A stretch of DNA of 64,000 nucleotides. Source: Watersipora subatra (lineage: Eukaryota; Bryozoa; Gymnolaemata; Cheilostomatida; Watersiporidae). A model generated the notes under the pieces. That model was not told the DNA's origin. It did no database searches and was given only the letters and a program-made list of their open reading frames with translations. Positions 35,541 through 48,500 of this stretch are shown in pieces (within the stretch, counting starts at the first letter, position 1; the number at the start of each line of letters is the position of its first letter). Position numbers and translations under genes: made by a program. The stretch is from assembly GCF_963576615.1 (NCBI RefSeq), contig NC_088714.1, positions 40,276,572-40,340,571 of the forward strand, in the 5' to 3' direction.

Positions 35541-36251
35541 GAAGTAAACTCGTTGAAGTGGGCTGAGGGCAACTCAGATTTTTTTGGCATATCTATGATA
35601 GGGGCCTACATGCTTGAGACTGGCTTACTTGTGCTCTGCTGAAACAAACGGAGTGCGCTGAGCCCGATGCTTCCTACAATACAACCTGCTGAAACCAACA
35701 GGAGACAGCTAAAACCAACAAGAGGCAGCTGAAACCAATGCCTTATACATGGCATGTGCCTATTGGAGTATTATATGATCCACGAGTAAAAGTGCATTAA
35801 CTATTATTGATTGACTAGTTATCAAAAACTTGTCGCCAAATATAGTCTCAATCACTATAGGCCTATACTTAGCTTATTTGCAACTTATCAAATAATATAT
35901 ATGTTGTTGCAGTTACTTAGCTATCGATTACAGCTGGTTGCGTGTTAGGATTTTTGTTCAATAAACTGAACAATATACAAATAATTCCTCATTTTATTTA
36001 TTCATTATTTCAACGAATATAAAACAGAAACGGAATCGCCACTTGTTAAACGCAGAATTCATGACGCGATTGGATAAGCTGCTGCGCCTGACTGGAAGAG
36101 TGAGAGTGAACGCAACGCGATCCAAGGCAGTTTGCATTGTGCTCCTAGAAGTGGGGGCGGAAATGGGCATATTTTATTGAGTTCACTATGGCACTGAAAT
36201 TGTTTTTTCCAATAAACTATGCTATTCACAGGCTAGTCATAATTTTAGGTA

Positions 36252-38197
36252 CAGTGCACCCTCGAGATACGATGTTAATCCGTTCCAAGGCTGGCATCGT
36301 AGGACGAAAAAATTGTATGTAGGGGTATAGAAACCATTGTAATTATACAGTGAAAAAAAAGAAAATAAAAATCGTCCAAAATTTTATAAAAATTCTGTAC
36401 ATATTGAAAATTAGTAACAAAATAGTATGTTAACTTTAGTAACTATAGTTACCTACAGTAGCTGCATTGTATTAAGTGCACCTAGTGATTATAATCTGCA
36501 ATACTGTAAAATTGTAATCTGTGTACCAAATGCAGATCGTACGGTAACAAGTTCTTACCTTCAAAAGGTACGCATAACATAAACATTGAATTTACTTGAA
36601 ATAAGTTTAGGTCGCCAAACTCACCTTTAAAACCAAGGTTTAGTATGTATTTTGAACTATTTTAATGAATTTCGGCTGTTATCACGAAATTTTATCCTTC
36701 ATAAGTTTCTGTCTTCACTTTCATTATAAAATTTAGCGTGTCTGGTATAAACCTTTTTCAACCAGAATTCAATAAGAAAGGCTGAGCGATGCAGTTATCG
36801 AAAGCGGTCTCTCACACACCTGACCATTTAATGGCTACCGAAAAGAAAAATGAAATTTTATTTACTATACAGGACGTACATACCTTTGGAGTAACGTGAC
36901 TTTAGCTTGTATATTGTAGTGAATAAAGCAGAGAAGAGGCAAAAACGTATCAATGCTAATTATGTTGCTGTACACTTGAAGATTAATTTAATACGTAATA
37001 AAATGGAATTTTTAGCAGGCTAAAGAAGGTTGTCTAGTCCTGTCCAATTTTTCCTCTAGTTTAAAAGAAAAAAATACTGGTGCAATGCAAAAAACTGCTA
37101 GTTAGCTAAAGCTTGTAGAAGGATCCAGAAAAGGTGCTACAGTAGTTTTTCTTGTATGAAATGTGCACAAGAATCAATGTAACCATACATACAAAGTTTG
37201 TACGTATATATACCCTAGAGGAAAGGGCTTTAACAAGTTTCAGAAAGTAATGTAAATTTGTCAACTATCTTGAGTAGCTAGTTATATGAGTTACATACAT
37301 ATGATGAATTGTATTCACGTAGGAGATAACAAGCCCACCTGCAAAGACATGGTTAAACAAGAAAATAAAGCATAAAATCAAAAGGAAACAAATAAAATGA
37401 ATAAAATATGAAAAACATGCCACACAAGAGATAAATAATATATATTATACATGCATTGTTTTAATGTACCAATCCACATCAGTAAATTAAACACTTGAAA
37501 TATTTTTGCCAATGTGGAGTTTTCTGTATCTTCTATTTCCTTGCCTTTACTAAATGGTTGCTCCTTTTGAATGCTGATCGCGTGCATGACCCAGCTCCTT
37601 CAAATCTTCAATCGGAAGCTCTTTCTTGTGCTTGCTTTAATGGAGTTCTTGTTTTAATAATAATTGCAAATGCTGATTGGTTGCGATCATGTTCCTTGAC
37701 AACGTTAATAATACGGGTGCCTTCTTATTTACGACATCCAACTTTGTTGACATAGAAATCATTTTTCCTTCGTTTTGTAATGTTTGTATCGGTCTCAGAT
37801 TCCATAACTAATGAATTAAATGTATATACTTGTAGTTATATACGTATGCTGACTTAAAAGTTTATAGTAAAATATATAATAACGCTACAAATGAATATTT
37901 GCTCTCGCTTGTGTATTTTACACGAAATTTTCCACGTGGAATGCTGACATGAGAGAAGTCGATCATCGTGTCTCTTCTAAACGTTCTGAAAATGCTTTCG
38001 GCAAACTATATGTCGGTGTCTTTTTTATTTGGGTGTGCGTTATCAGCACACCGACTGCCAAATTTTAACTCGTGCAAAACTTCTCAAAATCGTATAGTGA
38101 AATAAAATTCGTATAGCGAGGTGAAGATATCACAATGTTTGACTTCGTAAAGGGAAAAAATTGTATATCAGGGTAATCGTATCTAGAGGGTGCACTG
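36252..38197. mobile_element. Tc1/mariner-like non-autonomous element (1.9 kb)
   Basis: Left CAGTGCACCCTCGAGATACG and right CGTATCTAGAGGGTGCACTG are inverse complements with one mismatch. TA flanks both ends (36250-36251, 38198-38199). The AAAAAATTGTAT words recur inside both ends. No transposase is seen in the interior. Confidence 0.87.
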
Positions 38198-38539
38198 TAT
38201 ATTGAGCAAACATTCAATACTTGTGGAGTTTATTGAAAGTACAATAGTCAATCTAGCAGGTAAATCTTATGCCTAATGTCTTAATTGAAAATTCAAATGT
38301 ACTTTGTCACTAACATTGGCTATCGTTGACTGTTAGATTAACCGCACGGTTGTTACACCAACATTATTCTAGTGATTTCTGAATTCTGAACTCAAATTAA
38401 CATTTTTGCTTATCTCATGTACAATTTTTATTATATTTCAAGTTCAAATTTCTAGTTTGTCATTCCAGAATTAAACATAATAGTTCAATACATAGAGGAA
38501 AAGTTACCAGTGACTGAGTGAGTATCAGGTGATATACTT

Positions 38540-39010
38540 TTAAAATAATATCATAAAATAAATATAAATATTATTTATATTTATTTTATAATATCAATAA
38601 ATACATTTATATAATTATATAAAACATAAGATAAATATAAATACTATTTATATTTATTTGTTTTATACTATTATATAAATATATTTATTGATTTATTACA
38701 AAATTTAAATTACACATAATTTTATATCGTTATCATAGTTTATCTATATTTTTATATAATATTATGTACAATTAACAATTATACTACTGCGTACTACATA
38801 CAATACAATAGTGATAAATATATAACTATTATAATATTTTATCATGTCTTATTTTATTAGTTAGCTTTAGTCACAGTGTAATAATTATGATAATTTATTC
38901 AATGACATTTTCATTTACTATATTTATATTAAATTTATATTTTATTGTAAATTGTGTATAATATAATATTATTAAATTAATAAATATTAAACTTAAAAAT
39001 ATGTAGGACT
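38540..39010. repeat. AT-rich low-complexity tract with foldbacks
   Basis: Dominated by AAATATAAATA/TATTTATATTT inverted words (for example 38555-38660). No coding potential. Confidence 0.7.
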
Positions 39011-40395
39011 ATGATATTAAAATTAAATATTTTATAATAACAATAAATCATATAAAAAAATAATACATCTCTATAGCTTATAAAAGCATGCAGCATGCAA
39101 AATATTAATTTTAAAATTTTTAATTGAATGACTACTGGTGGCAATATTGATAATTTAATTATTTGATATAACATTATGAATTATATTGATTGGTAAATGA
39201 AATGCTGTCACAATATTGTTGGTTATTGTATGTCTAATATTGCAGTATGTTATGTTATTTGATTAAACTGCCATTTAGTACTCTTACAATAATATAATAT
39301 AATACATGCAGGTTGGTCATGTTGAGATTAAACACCTTCTGGCTACACATTTGGAATATAGAACTTTCTTTTATGTACATATTTACATATACACATTAGT
39401 TGCATACATGATCAAATGATATCATCTACCATGTACATTATAACACAATACATTATACCATGTAACCTGGTTAATGTATAACATAATATGAGGGGAATTG
39501 TGCACTCATATATATATATATATATTCTGGTGATTAATTTTTTAGGGAAAGGTGTATGAGTGAATAGGGCACATTCTGGGCTTTTCATTAGTTACTCCTG
39601 TTAGAGCCTTTGCTTCTAAGGAGTTTGATACCAAAATTAGGCCAAAATTACAACAATTCATATTAGCTCTAATGCCGTAGTTCCAAACTTTCTTGGAGCC
39701 ATGGACCCCCTGAGGTCCTTATCTAAAAGTCACAAACCCCTTTATGAACCTCATAATATATGTTTATAACAATGCATTGCAAATTGAAATGTTTTATTGT
39801 TTATGAATCTTAGTACAGTATATCGCTGAAATTAAAGAGGGAGAGAGAGATAATTACGTGTTTGCTGGTTACAGGTTTTCTTGTTTTGTGCTACTAACTG
39901 GAAATCAGGTACTATCCAGCGATTAATGCGCATAGTTGATAAAATCCTGGACCCAAAAACTTAACAAGACAACGCAACTCCAACGTCCCCCCAACCCCCA
40001 CCCCCCCCCCCCCCCCCCGCGGGAATTGCATTAGCTCTGAAACCCAGGCTAGCACAATCCCATCAGAGCTCGATCATTAAACACCCCACCCCATATGATA
40101 GCCATCGCCTATCCTTTTAGGGTTTTATATCATTGATCCAACCACTATAAGAGAGAAATATATGTAAATGATTAGCTAGAAAAAACCAATACTGGCACCA
40201 GCCTGTGGACCCCCTCAAAACCTTCTGTGGACCACTGACCTCTATTACCTGGACGGGTCATTGGCTCGGAAAAGTGAAGCCGTTTGGCCGCCATATTGCA
40301 CTTCCAAAAAGATCTACGCGTGAGAGAGCTAGAATAGCGCTTTGTATACAATCTTACCATCTGTACTTTGTTGTGATTAATTTCCACTATTAAAC

Positions 40396-41056
40396 ATGCC
40401 TACATGCGCTGCAACCAATTGTTCCAATAGATACTATAAATGATGTGGACTGACATTTCATTCGTAAGTTCAATTATGCTTTCCATGTATTCAAAAAATG
40501 AAGTTAGAAGTTCACCTTAGTTGGAAGTCGGTAGCGTGTAACCCTTAGTGTAGTCCCACGTATTATATTTTATGTACGGTTATGTATCGTTTAGCTCACC
40601 ATTTTGTAAAATATTTTCAGTTGAACAACTACAACAAATACTTTTTAGAGTTTTTCGTGATAGCAACTTGTTTTCATTTTTTATATTCAACCCTTCCTGG
40701 AAATAAACCTGATCATCAAAATCTACTCTACAGTCTACCCTCAACATCAGGCTGATGTTAACTGTAGCTGTACTATTAGACTGTAAAGTAGATTTTGCCT
40801 TGCTATGTCTAGAATTAAATTGACTTCTCGTATTAACTACTTCTCGTACATTTGCTGCAGATTCCCACTCAGCCGCCGGTCTGTACTTGTACTATGGATG
40901 GTCAATATGAAGCGAGATTTGTGGACTCCCACCAAGAGCTCTGTACTCTGCTCTGATCATTTTAAAGAGGCTTGCTTTGACAGGGCAGGGCAAACAATTC
41001 GTCTTACTCAGGATGCTGTCCCAACCATATTTGATTTTTCGCCTCATCTTCAGAAG
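40396..41056 (+). pseudogene. THAP-domain transposase N terminus (two exons, one stop)
   Basis: Exon 1 (40396-40463) reads MPTCAATNCSNRYYK, then TGA (40441-40443), then CGLTFHS. Exon 2 (40861-41056) joins in phase 2 and gives FPLSRRS, KRDLWTPTKSSVLCSDHF, CFDR, then DAVPTIFDF. This is a complete C2CH THAP finger: C-x4-C, FP, W, C-x2-H, AVPTIF. The in-frame TGA sits between the first cysteine pair and GLTFH. Downstream open stretches (41121-41345, 41385-41621) follow on the same strand, but I cannot assign them to a catalytic domain. Confidence 0.82.
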
Positions 41057-43029
41057 GTACATTATATATGTAAGAAAGAAATATGTATTCTCTGTATTTT
41101 TATCCACCTCTGTTTTGATAGCATGTTGTTCAAAACATTCAAGTTTCTACTTCACAAGAGGTTGAAGAGAAGGAGCATCAGCATCAAACAGAATAAATCA
41201 ACATCATGGTCAGGTTTACTTCCTCTTATAGACCGTTGGCTATTTTCTTTTGAAAGATTTGAGAAAAAAGGCCAATTGTCTGTAGCAGTAAGTAGGCCGC
41301 ACGTCGCAGAACTACTGAGCAACAGAGATAGTGGCATAAAGAAGAGCAGAAGTTGAAGAAAGCATTAGTAAGGTTGACTTCCTTTTGCATTTGGTAGGCA
41401 TTCTCTTGAAAGAGTTGAAAATGTCTTTATGCAACTGCCGGAATAAGTCATCAGCACGTCGCAGAACTTTTGAGCAACAGAGACAGCGGCATAAAGAGTT
41501 TTTGTTTTCAGTCATTTTTCCCAAATCTGCTTTTTCAGGGACTCCAGGTGCTACCGAAGACTATAGAAAGAAGAAGATACGATATTGTCATGAGATTTTA
41601 CTTGTATATTCAGAATGTTGAGTAGAATAAAGTGATAGTAACAGATTTTGGCTAAAGCGAGTACCTGTCTTGCTATTCTGTAAATCATAGGTCGCAGTCT
41701 TGTCATATCGATCGTTATCAATTTTTTGCTCAAAAATTTGTTTTGTAATCTGTATCTAAACTCTGTTTCTATCAGTGCTAAAAGCACATTATGAGCTTCA
41801 ATTTGACACCAAGAACAAGCATTTTGGTGTAGCAACTGATTCACAAAATCGAAAAATGTAAAACTAACAAATTTGATGATGGCCATATCTCAAAAACTGC
41901 TCAATGATTTTTGTGTGATTAGTAAGTACTTATCTTCCAAACAGTGTGCAAAATCTCGGCTCTCTGTGTCCATTTTGAGCTAAAATAAGCTTTAAACTAA
42001 ACTCTGTCCATAATTATAACATATATAACATAATTATAATGTTTTTATGTTGGTTTTCTTTTTAATTTATCCCTTGTGAATTTTCGCAAACTTTCCCTTT
42101 CAGAATTTATGCAAACCAAGGAAACTCCCGAAAGAAAGATGTGACAGTGCAGCAAACAACCTCCCAGATACTGCTGACAAACCTGCACCATATTTGTGGA
42201 GCTGAATGACCACATGTTTGATTGTCCGCCTGATTATAATCATGTCTTTGTCTTGATTAAGTGCATAGCATCATGTTATGTGAAAATTCGCATGCATCAT
42301 CTTGCCAAAGGCTGTAATGAAAAACTTGGTGGACCCAAAATAAGGAACCAGCTATCAAAGTTGATATCATTCAAACATCAGTAAGGAAACTTTTGAATTC
42401 AAGTGATCAATTCAAATGTGTGTCCTTCCAGGCTTCTTCTCATGTACAATTTCAAAATTATATATATATTTATACAGTGCTGTGCAAAATTATGAGACCA
42501 CCCTCAATGTTTTTAAAAGTCATTAAACGTCTCTATTTTGAACACTGTTACACCCTCAAATTTGCATTTAGTCCTTATAGTATACATATTAACAGACTAA
42601 AAATTTTGTGCCAGAGAGAATGGTATAAGGTGCAACTATATGCATAATAAATAGACGCAAATATTTTTAGCTAATCAACTTATCACTTTATGTATTTTTC
42701 AAATGGCATATTATTACCCATATCTACATTAAATTAAATGGTTGGTAAATTCATATTTCATTGTTATATTGTAATATCATAAACATTCGGATAAAATGTG
42801 ATGGGAAATTAATTAATATTTTAAATTTAATTAACCACACTTTGCTTTGATTAGATTTGTCTTACTTTAATCTAGTGCCACTAATCCATTAATTAGATTA
42901 AGATTAACGGTTTAATACTTAAATTTATTAGATACCATTGTATAGAGCACAAAATTCTGCACTCATTGATATATATGCTTTTCATGGATATATAATGAAA
43001 CAACTCAAAATCATAGGTTGTTTCATTAT

Positions 43030-43345
43030 TTTGTACAGAACTGTATATATATATATGTTCATAATCTAATGTTTTATAAAATGTTCATTATATATATCAT
43101 ATATATAACGAACATTATTTTAAATATTTTTAAACATTCAAATAAATTTTAACATTTAAAAAAAAATTTGTATATCATATAGTATATAATGATATATGAA
43201 AATGTTATATATATACACATATATATATACACACATATATATATAAATATATATATGAAAATGTTTATAGATATATGTATATCATATACTATATATGTAA
43301 ATCATTATATATAATATATATAGATATATAAATACCATCTTGCAG
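43030..43345. repeat. TA-rich microsatellite tract
   Basis: Runs of TATATA, CACATATATATA and ATATGTATATC make up most of this stretch inside the THAP-bearing element. Confidence 0.85.
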
Positions 43346-43773
43346 CTGGAAATAGAATTATGCATTTTATGTTTTATTGGTGAGAATAAAAAATAGTGGG
43401 CTTCATCTAACGTTTAAGTTCTCCTGTGATATTGAAGGAAACTCCTTGGTAATGAAACCTTGTCAAAACGCTAACGCCTTTACAATACAACACTGCGTTA
43501 CATATCGCTTTTGGAAGTGTAACACGGCCGCCAACCCGCTTCAAGTGCTCGTACCCACGGGAATAAGCAATGAGCCGTCCAGGTTGTATAGGTCAGTGCT
43601 GTGGACCCCTAGGGGCCCATGGACCACTAGTTGGGAACCACTGCTCTAATGATATAACTGGATATCCGCCGCCAGTGCTTCACCGGAAGTTGACGAATTC
43701 ATCCACTCTCACTCTTTCACTCGGTGCTGCGCTGCTAGCATTTATTAACCACGCTTGTTCGGGAGTGCAGTTC

Positions 43774-43912
43774 GCCTGTCTTGACAAACTGTTGTTTTTG
43801 CGGAGTTGTTCTCCGTTGAGTGGGGCGAGCAAAGCAACAATTATTTTGTTGTTTGGCTCGCCGCGTTCGCCGGGGGACAACTCCGTAAAAACAACAATTT
43901 GTCAAGGCAGGC
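43774..43912. mobile_element. 139-bp foldback MITE
   Basis: Left GCCTGTCTTGACAAACTGTT and right AACAATTTGTCAAGGCAGGC are inverse complements with few mismatches. The arms continue through GTTTTTGCGGAGTTGT / ACAACTCCGTAAAAAC to a GCGAGCAAAGCAAC / GTTGTTTGGCTCGC core. The same terminal words bound the larger element at 53718-54497. The flanks GAGTGCAGTTCGCC and GAGTACAGTTCACC are similar but their meaning is unclear. Confidence 0.8.
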
Positions 43913-45412
43913 TAGAGTACAGTTCACCACAAAAGTTACTATTTTTCACGACCGATTCTATTGGGTAAACTTAAAAATTGTGAACTTATTTATATTTCTA
44001 AACAATATTCATTTGCCAAAAACTCTATTTCAGTCGTTAACAATGCCTACGTTGATACATATCTAGTTTAGGAGTTGGCCGGTTAAAAGACGTTTCCTTC
44101 GCGAACGCGTTATCTGTTCGGCAATATCCTTGACAACGACCAAATAAAAACGATTAATTATTAAGCCTTAGATCGTATTAGATGAAGTCTATTTTGCAAA
44201 TCAATATTGAATTTGAGCGAAAATATGGAATTCAGGCTTAACGGACTGGGATATCCCAACAGTTTCGCTTTCCAAAATTTTTGGAAGCACCCTAATGCAT
44301 TCGTACAATGTTATAATAAAAACGGCTAACAACATTCTCGAACGAAAGAAAATGAACAACTAAACTCAGGTAGTATTTTTGAGCGTTGATACTTGTATAC
44401 ATATCTGCTACATTTTCGTGTGCAGCCTGCGTGTTTTAGAGTAAGTAAGCGTGTTTTTAATTAATTAATTTGAAGTTATGAAGCCACTGTTTGTTCTTGG
44501 GATGTTCTTGGAAATTGGGAAAAAACGATTTACGAGAAGTTTTTTGTTATAATGAAAAACTGCTAGACTATTAATAGCAAATGTGAAATAATATTCAAAA
44601 GTTCGTTTTTCACAAGCTTGTATTTTTGAAGGATTTAGGTAGTTTTGAGTGCAAAAAGCTGAAGTCAAAGAAATTTGAGCTTGAAAAGAGGTGGGAATGT
44701 TGCATAACTTTGAATGTCAGAATGTTTCACATGCAAATTTTTATGTGTTAATCTAAATTTTATTTTTTAAAATATTGATAGAAGTACTACTCATAAAGTT
44801 TTCAGTCCATCAAGTAAATAGTGATAGGTATAGTATTTATCACATTGTAGCTGTATAGAAGCTACAGTCTTTCAAACTAACAATTTTTACCTGTTATGCT
44901 TCTCATTGTGCTTGTACGTTATAAAACCAGAGATAATGGTGAACTTTACATTGAGTGAACAGCAGCTGAGCTATATAGTAGTAATGCATAATAAAGCTGG
45001 TATAACAGTTGAGTTTAAGTAATAAAGCAAGTACATTTGAAGTGGTTAGATCAAATGAGTACTTTAGTACTGATCACATAAAACTAGTATTTAAGTACGT
45101 AATGGTCATGCGGCGAAAGGAGAGTTTTAAAACTAGCTATAACTGAAAATTAGTTTTGGTTTCGATAAAAACCAGTAGTATTTTTCAAAGAGTACATCCA
45201 AGGTAGTCAAATGTATATGCTTTTTTGATGTTGATAAAATGATAACTATCCGACAGTAAAATAGTTATCTAATTGATGCATCAATGAAATGATTGTATTT
45301 ATACTAGTTTAACAAGAATGAAGGGTAAATGGCGCAGACAGCCAAATTGTTAGGCTCCTAATATAACATTACCATACAAGTACGTAATTAGGTGCGGAGG
45401 ATTATCAACAAG
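43913..45412. other. Upstream region of TRIM copy C
   Basis: No coding exon or delimited repeat recognised. It should hold the promoter and 5' UTR of the gene that starts at 45413, but I see no definite TATA or initiator signal that I would assign. Confidence 0.4.
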
Positions 45413-45576
45413 ATGGCTGATTTTCAATTGACTGAGGACTACAGATGCGGATATTGTTATGAACAGTTCAACTCTATGACTGACCCCAAAGAACTCCCAT
45501 GTCACCATGTCTTCTGTATAACATGTTTAGAAGAGGACTATTCAGACCATAGAAATATCATATGCAGATCATGTCT
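45413..45576 (+). CDS. RING-finger exon of TRIM copy C
   Basis: Encodes MADFQLTEDYRCGYCYEQF followed by PCHHVFCITCL and CRSCL. The ligands C12, C15, C30, H32, C35, C38, C51 and C54 make a C3HC4 RING, the E2-binding module of ubiquitin ligases. The donor is CT|GTAAGT at 45577, leaving phase 2. It completes with A at 50256, yielding L then TEYDMDTF. It is the only RING exon I find in the window. Confidence 0.88.
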
Positions 45577-48500
45577 GTAAGTAAAATATTCTCTTATCTT
45601 CTTAAAGTTTAAAGCAAATATACCTGGTTATTACATAAATGTATTTCATAATTACAAGTATGGTAAAAGATTATTCTGATAAGACAATAGTAATTGATTA
45701 AGACATTGGAATCTTGAGGTACAGCAGTAAATATTGAACACACACTGTATATATTTAGTGACTTCTGCTGGAGAGACTTTGTGGTTGAGCACTAAACTGC
45801 TATGTATATTACTGCAGAGACGTGGGGGTGTGTGCTTGTGTAAAAATATCAATCTGACAGGTCAAGAAAGAAATGGTTTGGCAACACTGGTGGTACACTG
45901 GTGGAAACAGCAAAATCTTTTTAGTCACAGCTTCACACAAGCCAGCGAGCCCCTAGATGAACTTCCAACAAATGCTTTAAAAGCAGCAGTAGTGGATAAA
46001 TCAACCAAAGTCAAAACATATTGCAAGCTGGTAGAGACTGAGATACTTTAAAAGTGGCAGCTGGCCTCTATATCTCTAAGGGGAAGCTCGCTAGGGAAGT
46101 CACCGGCATGGCCACCCGGCATGCTGGGAGCGATGAAAGAGGCACTGCCTGCATGGCCATTGTGTATGGAAGGCTGAGAACGGTGTCACTCACCTCAGAG
46201 GCCTGGCCATCAATTTAGAAGCTCCTCAATACACAGGTATTGGGAGAGTAGCAGTAGAAAGGGTAAAGAGAACAGAGCTACAGGGAGCTGGACTAGCGGC
46301 CTACCAGAAGCCTGCCTCTAAAGTGACAGAACCTGGTCCCAGCAGTCTTCAGCCTCAAGAACAAACTGGAAAACCAGAGAACAGCGACAGGAAGTGACAG
46401 GCTCAAGAGCATCTAATCTAGACCCATATGCTTGTCAGATTAATAGTGGTGCAGAACTCATGAAAGCACAGGCTCTAAATCAGTCCCATTCTGCTAACGA
46501 TTTCTCCTCAGAAAATTGAAAGTGATGATCTATTCGTATCAGCACTGAGTGCACCATCGACTAGCTGAGTGAGAAAGTGGCGAGTGGATCCTAAAGTCAT
46601 AGAGGATTGAATAGATGAGAGCATTAGCCACAGCCTTCTGGCTGATAAAACTCACCAACTGCTCTACGGGTTGAAAGACGTAAAAACCAAAAAGGTTTTT
46701 GTAGTGAGTCACATCAAAAATGATGCCATGTTAGGGGTGCCATTTTTGGTGGCTCATCTGTGCTCTATGGATTTCTAGAAGCTTGTGGTTTTTGTGGATG
46801 AAAGGCCATTGACAAACATGGATAGACACCAGCAGCTGCTTTTGAGCAAAGTGCAGCTGATGAGAAACGTGGTAGTTCTTGCCTTGACTAAAATGGCTAT
46901 TCCATGCTGGGTCACTAACCAGAACTACTTCCTGTTGGAGACGATACAATGCTGCCAGTGGACCCTGTTAGCTACTAGTATTAACCAGCCAGGTCTGAAG
47001 GGAAACATAGTCACGCGGTGCCTCAGTCTCACTGAGCAGCATCAGACGTTCTGAGCTCGTATCACTGTTAAGATTGATACTGGATTAAAAGGACCACCGA
47101 ATGAACAAAGAATGACCTCTTTTATGCCTGTGCCAAATGGCCCGGGGTGCAAAAGGACTAGAAGCATGGGTGCCAACCCATCTAGAGAACTTGTTTTAGA
47201 CAAACTGGAAGAATTGTAATGAGCTTTGATAAGCCAAACGATTGGCTGACTTTCTGACACGGCATCAGGCCATCATGGGAAGGTGATAAAGGCTACACTT
47301 CCAAGTAGAACACTTCATTCCATGAAAGGAAAGAACTCGACCCATATGTCAACAGCCCCTCTCCCTTTTTCCCATTGACTTGAACCTGAGAAAAGATTGA
47401 GACGGAGTGCCAGGTACAGGGCTTTTTAGAAAAAGAGCTTGTTGAACCGAACGAAGAAAGTGCCTAAAACCCCCTGTAGTGTTGGTCTAAAACGATGGAA
47501 AATTGGCAGTTCTGCATCAAATACTGATGGTTAAAAGCTGGTTTGCACTATATCGCCATATCTCGAGGTTGATGTCACAATACCTTAGTGATCATCAACG
47601 ATAACAAGGTTTACACTATCACAAAACCATCCGTGCTTGCATCAGTAAAGCCTCTGTGATGTAGTGCTCTCATTTTTCTTTTAAATTTTTGAGAAGAAAC
47701 CTCTTCATTTTCGGGTGCTTGAATCAAATACTAGTTTTGCAGCAATTTTCATAAACGGTTCTTTGTTCAGGTGCTTCTGACTAAGGCAGTCTCGTCGCAT
47801 TTAACCCTGCTCTCTGTAGATCCTGCTACAGAGGTCATCAGCATAAGAGGGCTTTTGATGCTTTGCTACTCATTCTGCAACTAACTAACTTACTTTGTTA
47901 GCTGCTTTACCAAAAATACACGTGGTCAAATAGATTGGTCCTGCACTACTGTTATCTGCCCAACTGGCCCTCAAAGAACGTGATGGCATTTTGCTGACGT
48001 TACCCAGTTTTAAGCTGGAAAAACTCTGCACCAGCTCGTACCGTGTCAGTTAATAATGAGGGTGAGTATGGTCAGTAAGTGCTGCTGCAGACAGGGGTTG
48101 TTAGGTGTTTTACAGAACACCTCCTTAAACACCGCCATTTTGGCTCGAGGAGGGTTCAACAGGCATAGACCATAGGCCAACAGCCATAGGCCTCTTAATC
48201 TAATTGCTACACCCAGACGGCATGCTCTTTGAGAGTGGGCTCCATGGAGCACTCAGTTTTACCTGCTCCTGCTTGAGAGATAGGCTAAACTGCGCATCTA
48301 GTGTAGCAAAAACAGTTTTGAATTGGTTGGCTTGACAGCAATTTTTCGCCTTCTCCTTCAGGGCATCTCTTACATGCAACAACATGAAAGCCTTGATCTC
48401 AGCTTTGCAGTGGAGCACTTTAGACTGGAAAGCTGGGGTCCAAGGCACCATCATCAGTTGTCATTATACGTCATCCAAGCCATGCATACTCCTCTCTGCA

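Larger units (their letters stand above)
39675..43643 (+). mobile_element. THAP-bearing DNA transposon with 8-bp target duplication (P/hAT-like)
   Basis: The octamer CTCTAATG flanks both sides (39667-39674, 43644-43651). The right end in reverse complement is CAGTGGTTCCCAACTAGTGG and the left is CCGTAGTTCCAAACTTTCTT. Further inside, 40205-40350 matches the reverse complement of 43430-43610 (GACCTCTATTACCTGGACGG versus GACCTATACAACCTGGACGG; GGCCGCCATATTGCACTTCC versus GGCGGCCGTGTTACACTTCC), giving TIRs of about 200 bp. The left one is interrupted by about 450 bp (39720-40190, with a poly-C run at 39998-40018). A THAP exon pair starts just inside the left TIR. Eight-base duplication plus THAP points to the P-element superfamily, whereas the CAGTG-type ends look hAT-like. 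I leave the class open. Confidence 0.78.
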
